Source of the DNA: Diphasiastrum complanatum | Lineage: Eukaryota > Streptophyta > Lycopodiopsida > Lycopodiales > Lycopodiaceae | Length of the DNA stretch: 64,000 nt | Direction of reading: 5' to 3' | Assembly (NCBI GenBank): GCA_029204225.1 | Contig: CM055096.1 | Location: forward strand, 44,317,967 to 44,381,966 | Shown: in pieces, positions 55,701-64,000 of the stretch | How the letters are laid out: each line of letters begins with the position of its first letter | How positions within the stretch are numbered: the stretch's first letter is position 1 | The notes under the pieces: model-generated | Databases searched by the model: none | What the model saw: the letters and a program-made list of their open reading frames with translations, nothing else | Told to the model about the DNA's origin: nothing | Program-made: the position numbers and the translations under genes

Positions 55701-56832
55701 TGTAATCTACGCAAAGACGCATAGACCCCTCTTTCTTTTTCACCAATAGGACTGGTGAGGCCCATGGTGAACTACTGGTCTGAATTTGGCCTTTCCCAAG
55801 ATAGTCTGTTAACTGCCTAGTTATTTCTTCATCCTCTGTTCGGCTGACCCGATACGGAGGTTTAGAAACAGGTCTTGTACTTGGTACTAGGTTTATTACA
55901 TGATCTACCTCTCTGCTAGGTGGTAAACCATGTGGAAAATCTTCAGGAAAAACATCTTTAAATTTAGACAATAAAGTTTCTAATTTACTGATTTTCTGCT
56001 GAATAGAACTGGAAATAGAAACTTCAGGAATAAACTGAAAGTCACATAAGAATACCTGATGGTCTTCGTCTTCGATTAGCTGACAGAGCTCTGAACTGCA
56101 GACCATAGGGCTGTTGGGAACATCATCCTCCCCATGCAACTGGATCTCTCGGCCTTTATGCTGAAAGCTGAGGGTGTTCTCCTGATAGTTTCTGTGGAGG
56201 GAAGGTCCTAAACTGTAGAGCCAATCTCTCCCGAGAACAATGTCTGTTCGATCCAGGTGCATTATCTGAAAGTTTATTTCATCTTGGTACCCCTGAATAC
56301 CAGGATTTAACTTACTTACCATAGTTTCCCATATTTTTTTATCTTCACCCTTAGCTAATGACACTATGTACCTATGCTAACTAGGTACTTCTGGTAGTTT
56401 AAGCTTTTTAACCAGGGTGTAGTTGATGAAATTATGGGTTGCCCCATCATCAACCATAACTCTTACTGACTGGTTACCAACTTTCCCATGCATACGTACT
56501 AGGTCATGCGGCCCAAAGCTGAAGGGTCTCGCTAGTATTGCAGAGGTCAGCTGGCAACAGTGTTCATGATCTTCATGATACACTTTGATCTCGGAAGCTG
56601 CCGAGTCACTGGGGAAACATACAGTCTGAACAAGATGAACTTGTTTTTTATCTTTCATATCTTTTTTAGTGAAAGGCCCCTTGGGACACTGTCTGACTGT
56701 GTCCCCCTTGCCCATACACACAAAGCACAAACGTTCTTGTTTGGCTTTCTCAAAATCATCTGGTTTTAAGGGCTGTATGAGTGAAGGGCGTTTCTGGGGC
56801 ACAGTAGGGCAAACACTAACTGATCCACCCAA
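55684..56832 (-). pseudogene. pol: inverted Gypsy-2 gag (C-terminal), protease and RT start
   Basis: One frame covers gag C-terminus, protease and RT start. The knuckle is CFVCMGKGDTVRQC, where the zinc-ligand His of the plus copy (GHT) reads Asp. Then come KVYHEDHEHCCQLT, VMVDDGATHNFIN, TDIVLGRDWLYSLG, DVFPEDFPHGLPPSREVDHV and LLVKKKEGSMRLCVDYR. The only stop is a TAG at 56377-56379, one C-to-T change from the Gln codon found in the plus copy (PSQHRYIV). It shows how gag and protease are joined in this family. Confidence 0.83.
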
Positions 56833-57139
56833 CCTTGCCTACTCCCTGATATAGAGTCAGCCCCTCCTAGCCCAGTGTGAGGACTGATAGCATGCTACTG
56901 CCAAGTGTCGGCCACCTAGCACTGACGTGGCCGACTGCACGTCGGGACCCAACTGGGGGCCCTATCCTGCTGACAGGGTCCCTAGGCTGTGTTAGGCCCG
57001 CCATGGCTATGGACCGTGCTGGGGCACACTACTCACACTGTCTTGCCCTGTTGGTCATGTACACTGGACACGACCCTGACTGTGGTATCTGACCTATCTG
57101 TGTTCTCTAGGGTTCGGCACTGGTTACGAGCTCGTAACA
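56812..57139 (-). repeat. inverted Gypsy-2 LTR, 3' truncated
   Basis: Colinear with 55341-55670 by eye with few differences. The TG start is at 57139. The 3' end is lost at GCCCTACTGTG, where gag sequence begins. Confidence 0.85.
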
Positions 57140-57436
57140 CAAAGCCAGAGCTCTTGCATTTCAAAAATAAATTATAACCACGGACACCAAAATTCACATC
57201 AGAATAAACCTAAAGTTGCATAAAAACATTATGAGGCATAGAATGATAGATGGCCTTCGCCCCAGATCCTTCTAAGCGTTCACACCTGAAATCACAACGT
57301 CCAGGATGTCTAGACTTTAGAACCACACAGCGTTCACACTAGATATGCAATAAACACTATGTTGAGGTAATGGCACTGTGAAACTAAAAATTTTGAATCA
57401 TCTAGATAAAATCTTGACCCCAGCAATTTGGTTCAC
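57140..57436. other. no gene seen
   Basis: Non-coding interval to the right of the inverted Gypsy-2 copy. Confidence 0.4.
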
Positions 57437-57562
57437 CACGGTTCTGAGCTTTTTTGGCCAGAACCGTGATGATTATTTATTTATGATGAACCGTACCACT
57501 GTTCATGAACCGTGGTACGGTTCACCCCACGGTTTTGAGAACCGTGGGTACTATCAACCAAA
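57425..57562. repeat. triple-hairpin element built on AACCGTGG
   Basis: Three consecutive perfect stems: CACGGTTCTG/CAGAACCGTG (57437-57446 with 57459-57468), GAACCGTACCAC/GTGGTACGGTTC (57488-57499 with 57512-57523), and CCCACGGTT/AACCGTGGG (57526-57534 with 57540-57548). The outer ends TTTGGTTC and AACCAAA are weak terminal inverted repeats. Compact size and foldback fit a MITE. No clear target duplication was seen. Confidence 0.65.
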
Positions 57563-57779
57563 CCTAATTTGTTTCTCTCTGCCAAAAATACAAGAGTATA
57601 CAAGAAGTAAAAAATGACAGTCATGGCAGTGTAAAACCAGATAACTTGCAAATGATTAAATAAAATTCGGGTTCAAGCAGTCACGTGTTCACATCTAATT
57701 TTTCTCTTTCCAAGCATCCGGAGTCCCACTCCACCATAGAATTATCTGTATCAGTCTGATCTCAAAAGCCGAAACGAGA
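57563..57779. other. no gene seen
   Basis: Short non-coding gap. Confidence 0.3.
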
Positions 57780-58239
57780 GAGTTACGGACTACAGGATAC
57801 AGGCCTACTGGGCTACTCTGCATATATTCCGCATGCCTCTTTACATTTACTGTTGGTTATGTATATTTTTGGTTACGCATTTTATAATAGTCATGTACAG
57901 GCCCCAAAGCCTTTTTATATGCTTATGACCCGCACTGGGTCCTTTTTTATCACATGGACTGGCCTGTGGCCCTTATTATATGGTTATATGTGGAGTGGGG
58001 GCCCGTAGGAGGGCGCACTATTTTCCCTCCACATTTTGCCTCCTTTTACTTTTGAATTCCTATTTTAGGGTTCATTGGTAGGGTATTTATAGGGGCATTT
58101 GTACACTCATTTTTCAGATTATTGATTGGTATTGCTTGGGCTCTTCGTGGGAGGACCTATTGTCTTGTCTATTGCTTGTAGGGCTTTAGTCTATTGCTGT
58201 CTTTTATGCTTCATTGATTCAACACCTGAGATTTTGATC
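57780..58239 (+). repeat. LTR-like segment related to the Gypsy-3 LTR
   Basis: Shares GAGAGTTAyGGACT, TTTACATTTACT, and AGGGCGCACTATTTTCCCTC in order with the minus strand at 58876 to about 58620. It is a diverged LTR in opposite orientation, with no coding region attached. Confidence 0.45.
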
Positions 58240-58402
58240 ATAATTGAGAGAGAGAGAGAGAGAAGAAGAAGAAGAAGCTTTATTAACGTGTTTTCCATGC
58301 CAAAAGGCGTATACGACGAGCAAGTACATCAAGTAAAGTGGACTCAAGACGGAGCAGTGTCGTCAACCAACATAACTGAAAAACAATCTAACTAAGAAGA
58401 GG
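58240..58402 (-). repeat. non-LTR-like 3' end with (CTT)n(CT)n tail
   Basis: The minus strand reads CCTCTTCTTAGTTAGATTG ... CTGCTCCGTCTTGAG ... GCCTTTTGGCATGGAAAAC ... TTAATAAAGCTTCTTC. It aligns to 39436-39590 and ends in (CTT)n(CT)n. Only the 3' end is present, as in 5'-truncated retroposon copies. Confidence 0.58.
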
Positions 58403-58419
58403 ATAATGTCCAGGATTAT

Positions 58420-58876
58420 ATGGTACAGTTATGAACGTAGCCACGGCTGATCTAGAGTTAGTCTATGAAAGCATCACATAAGCAAGACTTAACCCTAGAA
58501 AGCAGGAGAGAGAAAGCTTAAAGAGACTAAAGAAGGAGATCATATCATAAGCCAAGTAACAAATGACACAGAATCCCTACTTATAGCCAAGAGGAAGCCC
58601 TAAAAGGAAGCTTCCAGTGGCTAGGGCCAAACTGAGAGGGAAAATAGTGCGCCCTCCAAGAAGGCCCCCACTCTCAGTAATATGACCAAATAACCAATAT
58701 AGTGAATCATAGGGCCCAAGGCCAATAATATGGTCTAAATGTCAATAATAGGGCCCAAGGCCAACCATATAGTCTAAATGTCAAATAATGAATAAAAAAG
58801 GGCCCAAAGCCTGCTTATGCATAAAGTAAAGTAAATGTAAATGGACATGGCGAATGTAATGAGCCGAGTCCATAAC
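58420..58876 (-). repeat. Gypsy-3 3' LTR, borders approximate
   Basis: It follows the Gypsy-3 coding region on the minus strand after the purine-rich GGGGAGAG (58877-58884). Repeated CCTTGGGCCCTAT motifs lie inside. No second LTR is in the window, since the 5' LTR would be beyond 64000, so ends cannot be set by comparison. Confidence 0.45.
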
Positions 58877-58921
58877 TCTCCCCGACACAAAAATAAGACC
58901 CAACTGCCATAAAGGACTGGA

Positions 58922-59989
58922 TCAAGTAACAGCAAGCCCTGGAGGATCAACTGGAACAGCATCTGGTGTAGTAACAACTGGAGCAACAGCTGATGTAGAG
59001 GAATCAACAAGTGCGGCAAGAGCACGAGCCTGATCCGCAAGTGACGGTGTATGATAAAAGACATCAATAGGCTCCCATGTGGCCTCCTCAACAGGACGAC
59101 CATCCCACTGGACTAGGAACTGAATCTGCCGGCGGCGTCGACTATGATGCAAACGCACCTGAAGGATAGCAGCAGGTAATAAAGGAAAGAGATCCGGTGC
59201 AGTAGGAAACTCAGCATCACGAGGAGCATCATCCTCAATAGCAGCACGTAATAAACTGACATGAAATATATCACAGGCACGTGTGGAAGCAGGAAGCTGA
59301 AGACGATATGTAACTGGACTAAGAACCTCCAATATACAATAAGGCCCATAATAATGTGGTGCAAGCTTCTCAATAGAAGCATGGCCCTGAATAAAATGAT
59401 GACGTGCAAACCATAGGCGTAGATATACCATATCACCAACATGAAACTCAACATGACGTCGATGACGATCAACTGAAGCCTGATAACGCTGCTGGACCTG
59501 CTGCAAATGGGAACTGGCCTGGAGAATAAGCTCGCGAGCACCTGATAGAAATGAAGACAGTGTCACAGGTGTATCCTCGGGAGGAAGAGGAATACCAGGT
59601 AAAAGAGGTGCATAACCATGAGATAATAAAAATGGTGCAACGCCGGTGCTGGTACTAACAGAGCTGTTATAGCTATACTCTGCCAAACATAAGTGCTGAT
59701 CCCAATCCTTCCCCGAAGGAGTAACAAAATGGCGCAAATAATCCTCAAGGATCCTGTTAAGGACCTCAGACTGCCCATCAGAAGTAGAATGATAAGCAGA
59801 CCCCATAAAAAGCTGTACATCCAATATATGCATAAGCTCTGTCCAGAACAATGATGTAAACTTACTATCCCGATCAAAAAGGATAGTACGAGGAAACCCA
59901 TGTCTTTGAAAGGAACAAGCGTGCACACTGCTCTGCTGTGATAGTACTGCGGACGGGTATGAATTGTGCCTGTTTCGAGAACCTGTCAA
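58922..59989 (-). pseudogene. pol: Gypsy-3 integrase core and chromodomain
   Basis: It continues integrase from the upstream frame. HGFPRTILFDRDSKFTSLFW carries the second catalytic Asp and STSDGQSEVLNRILED the Glu. Then come the C-terminal domain (VGDMVYLRLWFARHHF, LAPHYYGPYCI, CDIFHVSLLRAA) and a chromodomain (RRRRQIQFLVQWDGRPVEEATW, read as two overlapping parts). About 55 residues rich in Ala, Val and Pro extend past the chromodomain. The frame is intact for about 350 codons. The shift that separates it from the first part of integrase is near 59910. Confidence 0.86.
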
Positions 59990-61631
59990 CTACCACCATA
60001 CATGAATCGTGACCACGACGGGTGCGGGGAAGGCCAATGATGAAGTCCATAGAAATATCAGTCCAGTGGCGGTGAGGAATAGGCCAACTCTGAAGCAAAC
60101 CAGCGGACTTAGCACGGGAGTACTTATTACGTAAGCAGAAAGGACAGGTACGAATAAGTACAACAAGCTCTTTCCTAAGGGATGGCCAATAGAAATGATC
60201 CTTAAGACGAGCATAAGACTTCTGAAAACCAAAATGACCCCCAACTGGGGACGAATGAGCATCCGACAACAACTGAGAACGGATACCCAAAGAACTAGGA
60301 ATACAAAGAGAACCATAATGATAAAGACGGTGGTCGACAATGGAATAAGCCTGATGAGGTGAAGACGACATAGGTGGAGCAGAACTATAAACATCACGAA
60401 AATCTGAACATGTAAGATAAGCAAATGGAAGATCATCAAACCAGGAAGGGATCGCGGCAACAAGGGTATTCAATAAAGCAGGAAGTCTAGACAATGCGTC
60501 AGCAACAGTGTTAGCACGACCAGGACAATACAAAATAGAAAAATCAAAAGATTGTAAAAACTGCAACCAACGAAACTGACGATGACTAAGATTACGCTGG
60601 GAGAAGAGATAACGTAAGGACTGATGATCAGTAACGATATCAAAAGGAACACGGTACAGGTAATGGCGCCACTTCTTAAGAGCATAGATAATGGCAAGAA
60701 GCTCTTTCTCATGGACAGAATAACGTTGCTCATAAGAGCGTAAACGACGCGACTCATAAGCAATAATACACTGAGACTGACGAAGCAAGGCACCCAAACC
60801 AACATTACTAGCATCGGTCTCAACAATAAATTTCTGATCAAACTATGGTAAACACAGGACAGAGGCCTCCACAACAGCACGACGAAAAGTGTCAAAGGCG
60901 AACTGACAATCAGAAGTCCAAACAAAAGCACTAGACTTCTTCAAAAGGGCATGAAGAGGGGCAGCCACAGTGGCAAAGTGAGGAACAGGACGACGAAGGT
61001 GAGTAGCGAGACCAAGAAACATACGAACATGGTGGACATCTGTGGGAACAGGCCAATCAGCGATTGCCCGAACCTTATGAGGGTCCAAACGAATACGACC
61101 ATCACAAATGAGAAATCCTAAAAACTCAATCTCAACATCAGCAAAGGAACACTTAGAAAGTTTAGCAAACAACTGGTGATGAACAAGCAATTGAAAAACA
61201 GATGAAAGATGTAACACATGCTCATCAAGAGTCTTACTAAAAACAAGAATATCATCAAAATAAACTAAAACACAACGACCAAGGAGAGGACGCATGATGT
61301 TATTCATCACATTCTGGAACGTAGGTGGACCATTAGTAACACCAAAAGGAAGAACACGAAACTCATACAAACCAAGATGGGTACGAAACGCAGTCTTGTG
61401 TTCGTCCGAAGGATGCATCCTAATCTGGTGATAGCCGGAACGTAAGTCTATCTTAGAGAAAAGATGAGAGGTGCCTAACTGGTCAAAGAGATCATCCATG
61501 TGAGGAATAGGATACTGGTTACAGATGGTCAACTTATTGAGGGCACGATAATCAATGCAGAGGCGTTTGGAACCATCTTTTTTACTGACAAAGAGAACAG
61601 GGGCACCAAAAAGGACTGTGACTAGGAACAA
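59874..61631 (-). pseudogene. pol: Gypsy-3 reverse transcriptase, RNase H and integrase N-terminus
   Basis: One frame with a single TAG at 60843. RT has [50 protein letters not shown] and the catalytic VLVYFDDILVFSKT (FDD intact). RNase H has VETDASNVGLGALL, SVHEKELLAIIYALKKWRHY and IVTDHQSLRYL, so the catalytic residues are intact. Integrase begins with H2C2 (GGHFGFQKSYARL ... CPFCLRNK) and the first catalytic Asp at WTDISMDFIIGLP. The stop falls between RT and RNase H. Confidence 0.87.
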
Positions 61632-62568
61632 TAAGGCCCTGATCTAGTAAAGCAGTAATCTGAAGCTCAACCTCATCACGCTCAGACTTAGACATATGGT
61701 AAGGAGGCCGGGAGGGAGGAGCAGAACCCGGACGCAAATCAATATGGTGGTTCACATCACGTAATGGTGGTAGCGTCGTAGGTTCTGAAAAGACAAATGC
61801 ATACTGATGTAATAAGTCAGAGATCACCTGAGGAACAGCTGCTGGAGGAGAGGTAGTCACTGGAGAATCTGCTGCAGCACGCTGAACACATAATAAAGCT
61901 GCACAATGAGCCTTAGGTAGGCTGCGGATAAACTGTTTCTCGCTGATCAGCCGGAAATCTGCTTGAGAATCAATACCAGCAAGTGAGTGGGTCACTGCAT
62001 CATGAACAAATGTCAATGTCTGCTGAGCCAGGTCCAAAGTAACCGCTCCCAATGAAGCAAACCAATCAGCACCAAGGATAAGGTCATAGCGCTCCAGAGG
62101 AATGATATAAAGATCTGCCTGTCCAGAAAAATCACCAATGTGGTAGGGTAATCCCTGAAACATCTGAGAACTAGGAAATGAGTGACAACTGGCAACCTCG
62201 ACTGTGAGAGGCTGTGGAGCAGGAATAGGTGAAGCGCGTATCCGGCTGAGAACATAACTGCTGATAAAGGAATGAGTGCTGCCGGTATCAACTAAAGCAA
62301 TATACTCACGACCAGTAATGCGCACACGTAGCCGAATGGAGCGAGGACCGGGGCATCCTGTCCAGGTAGCATAAGCAAGCTGAGCATGGCAAGTAGCAAG
62401 AAGTAAATCAGTAGAAGGCTCAGGAGATAGATCAGGCTCATCAGATATATGAATGTAGATATCGGACTCATCTGGGGTAGTGCCCTCATGGTAGAAAACA
62501 GCAGTAGAAGTAGGCAGGGGCTGGCGGCAATCACGGGCAATGTGGTCAGGACTCTTACAACGAAGCAA
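61582..62568 (-). pseudogene. pol: Gypsy-3 knuckle, protease and RT N-terminus
   Basis: It starts inside the zinc knuckle (CKSPDHIARDC), joined to gag by a one-base shift near 62565. Protease: GREYIALVDTGSTHSFI (DTG active site) and YDLILGADWFASLG. The RT linker has NHHIDLRPGSAPPSRPPYHM and ALLDQGLIVPSHSPF. A second one-base shift near 61615 moves into the RT frame. Domain order and spacing are normal for chromoviruses. Confidence 0.84.
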
Positions 62569-63620
62569 AGACGCTTCTGCTGAATGTCAGCGAACTCTGC
62601 AGACGTGTAACGTCGGACAAAAGCAGGACGAGGAGGCGGAGGGCGAGGAGCGGGAGAAGTAAGAGAAGAGGTCGGGACGACAGTGGATGGGGCAGATGGG
62701 GCCGGAGATGGTAGAGGTGAAAGAGATGGACGGGGTCGGGAAAAGCGAAAGGGAGCAGGATCAGGGTACTTATGCTGTAAAGTACTAGCAAGGGACATGG
62801 CCTCAACAAGTGTGGGTGGACAGAAAGAAGAGACATCGTATCGTAGAGCACCACGAAGTCCAGCAATGTAGCGAGAAATAAGCTCGGTGGGCTGAAGATC
62901 TGTAAAGAGGTAGGAAAGGTCCATAAACTGATCTGTATAGGAAGAAAGATCACCAGTCTGAGTAAGACTACGGAATATATCACGCTGGCGGCTCAGCCAC
63001 TGAGGGTCAATCATAGCATGACGAAGATCACGACGAAAGGTAGGCCATAACTGGAGACTGTCCTGATCAGGGTCAAGTCGGTAGACCCGCCACCAAGTGG
63101 CAGCACGTCCATCTAAATGTAAGGCGGCTAACTGGATCTTCTGAGGATCAGTCTTAGGGTAAATCTGAAAATAAGTATCAAGCTTTGCAAACCAATTCTC
63201 TAACAAGTTCCCGTCAGAGGAACCAGAATAGGTGGCAAGCTGTACCCGATCACGAAAATCTCGAGCAAAATGTGGCTCAGGAGCTAGATGTCGTGGAAAA
63301 TGTGAATCAGCAGCTGTAGGACGTGGAAAACTGGGTGGTGGGTTAGGTGGAAAATGAGGCCCACCGCCAAAGGAAGTAGACGAGGATGGAAGTCCAAATG
63401 GAGACCCAAATGATGAATGAACAGGGGCTTTGCCAGGTCCATGTGGCTGTAAGGAATCAATCTGTGACTGCATAGTGGCAAAGCCGGTCTGTAGAGTGGT
63501 AAAACCGGTCATCATTTGGTCGAAACGACTACTGAGGAGAGTAAGAGAGTCACGCATATCAGCAAATTGTTCATCTAAAGGTCCGGAATGACTCGCAGGT
63601 GTAGTGGGTGAGCTAGCCAT
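62560..63620 (-). pseudogene. gag: Gypsy-3 gag
   Basis: The start MASSPTTPASHSGPLDEQF is the first ATG in a long frame. A short coiled coil (LTLLSSRFDQMMTGFTTLQT) and a Pro/Phe-rich linker precede the capsid: LENWFAKLDTYFQIYP, GRAATWWRVYRLD and SSYTDQFMDLSYLF. A second Pro/Ser-rich linker leads to QQKRLCFV, the start of the knuckle, where the frame shifts. About 350 codons are uninterrupted. Beyond 62560 this frame reads unrelated Leu-rich sequence. Confidence 0.86.
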
Positions 63621-64000
63621 GAGGAAGAAAAAGTAAGCGAGAAAAGAAATGTGCTAAACAATTGGACGAACTGAAGGAGAGGACAGTCGTCACAACAGGC
63701 ACGCCAATGAAATGACACAATAGAACTCGCGATGTAAGATGAACGGAAAGGACAACTAAGTAAGAAATACCTCGTAACCGCAACCGGAAGTGAGCTGAAA
63801 AATAGCGGCGATATGTCGAGGTACCGGGCAGCCTCCAAAAAAGATGCTAAGGGCCCGACAACGTGGAGTAAACGGTGGGTAAAAGTATGGGAAACAATAA
63901 TGGACTATGGGGCTGGAAAGGGAGCAGCCAAGGAAAGGAAGTGATAACAAAAAGGAGGTATGGGCAGCGAGGAAACAAGGCTGAAAAATCAGAGATCGCC
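63621..64000 (-). other. Gypsy-3 leader, truncated by the window edge
   Basis: Non-coding DNA upstream of gag. No primer-binding site or LTR end is visible within these 380 bp, so they should lie beyond the edge. Confidence 0.5.

Larger units (their letters stand above)
55684..57139 (-). mobile_element. second, inverted partial copy of Gypsy-2
   Basis: Reading the minus strand from 57139: LTR start (TGTTACGAGCTCG), a jump from within the LTR near 56812 straight into the middle of gag (QKRPSLIQPLK), the zinc knuckle, protease and the RT N-terminus to SMRLCVDYR. The leader and N-terminal two-thirds of gag are deleted. With Gypsy-2 it forms a large inverted repeat: 3' LTR against LTR, and gag-protease-RT against the same region at 52.5-53.57 kb. 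Confidence 0.85.
58420..64000 (-). mobile_element. Gypsy-3, least decayed chromovirus, 5' end outside window
   Basis: Gag, protease, RT, RNase H, integrase and chromodomain lie in order on the minus strand from 63620 to 58922. Only three frameshifts (near 62565, 61615 and 59910) and one in-frame stop (60843) interrupt about 4.7 kb. Motif differences show it is a different lineage from Gypsy-1 and Gypsy-2. The coding strand is less AT-rich and C-rich. Confidence 0.83.

Noticed and set aside
59113-63481. Leu-rich frames overlapping Gypsy-3 (for example 59113-59541, 59990-60463, 60470-60931, 62013-62291)
   Set aside because: They are out-of-frame readings of the C-rich pol and gag strand. Their apparent hydrophobic, membrane-like composition follows from codon position shifts.

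Overview
This window looks like repeat-dense nuclear DNA from a land plant. Plant-type Ty1/copia elements and chromodomain-bearing Ty3/gypsy elements (chromoviruses) fill most of it. Their primer-binding sites match the 3' end of plant initiator-Met tRNA (TGGTATCAGAGC), and long (CT)n and (GA)n microsatellites lie between them. The one recognisable non-transposon gene encodes mannosylglycerate synthase (GT78). To my knowledge this enzyme is known in plants from the lycophyte Selaginella and related seed-free lineages, so a fern, lycophyte or bryophyte is the best guess. The sequence does not prove it.

Layout. 1-7.7 kb: two truncated copies of one copia family (A1 with gag to integrase, A2 with LTR, primer site, integrase and RT), T-rich degenerate repeats, and an inverted LTR fragment. 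9.45-16.7 kb: a full-length but decayed chromovirus (Gypsy-1) with both LTRs. 16.7-18.7 kb: tandem repeats, CT/GA foldback DNA, a small SINE-like piece and a possible host exon on the minus strand. 18.78-20.04 kb: the mannosylglycerate synthase gene, intronless and broken by one frameshift. 22.1-31.7 kb: a minus-strand copia element (Copia-3) that was split twice, once by a complete copia element (Copia-2, target duplication GGATG) and once by a probable solo LTR. 31.9-35.9 kb: four more copia pieces in both orientations. 37.3-39.65 kb: a compound (CT)n array built from duplicated spacer modules, then a coiled-coil ORF with a non-LTR-like 3' tail. 40-44.2 kb: a foldback, a solo LTR, a copia gag piece and a non-chromovirus gypsy RT/RNase H fragment. 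47.4-48.0 kb: a decayed coiled-coil coding segment of unknown origin. 50.6-57.1 kb: a copia RT fragment followed by two inverted partial copies of a second chromovirus (Gypsy-2). 57.4-63.6 kb: a triple-hairpin element, converging LTRs and the least decayed chromovirus (Gypsy-3), whose 5' LTR should lie beyond the right edge.

How it fits together. Nested insertions give a partial order: Copia-3 predates Copia-2 and the solo LTR. Many in-frame stops in the gypsy elements are single C-to-T changes of Gln or Arg codons, the pattern expected from deamination of methylated cytosine in silenced transposons. The mannosylglycerate synthase is the only segment with a predictable cellular role: making the compatible solute mannosylglycerate from GDP-mannose and D-glycerate.
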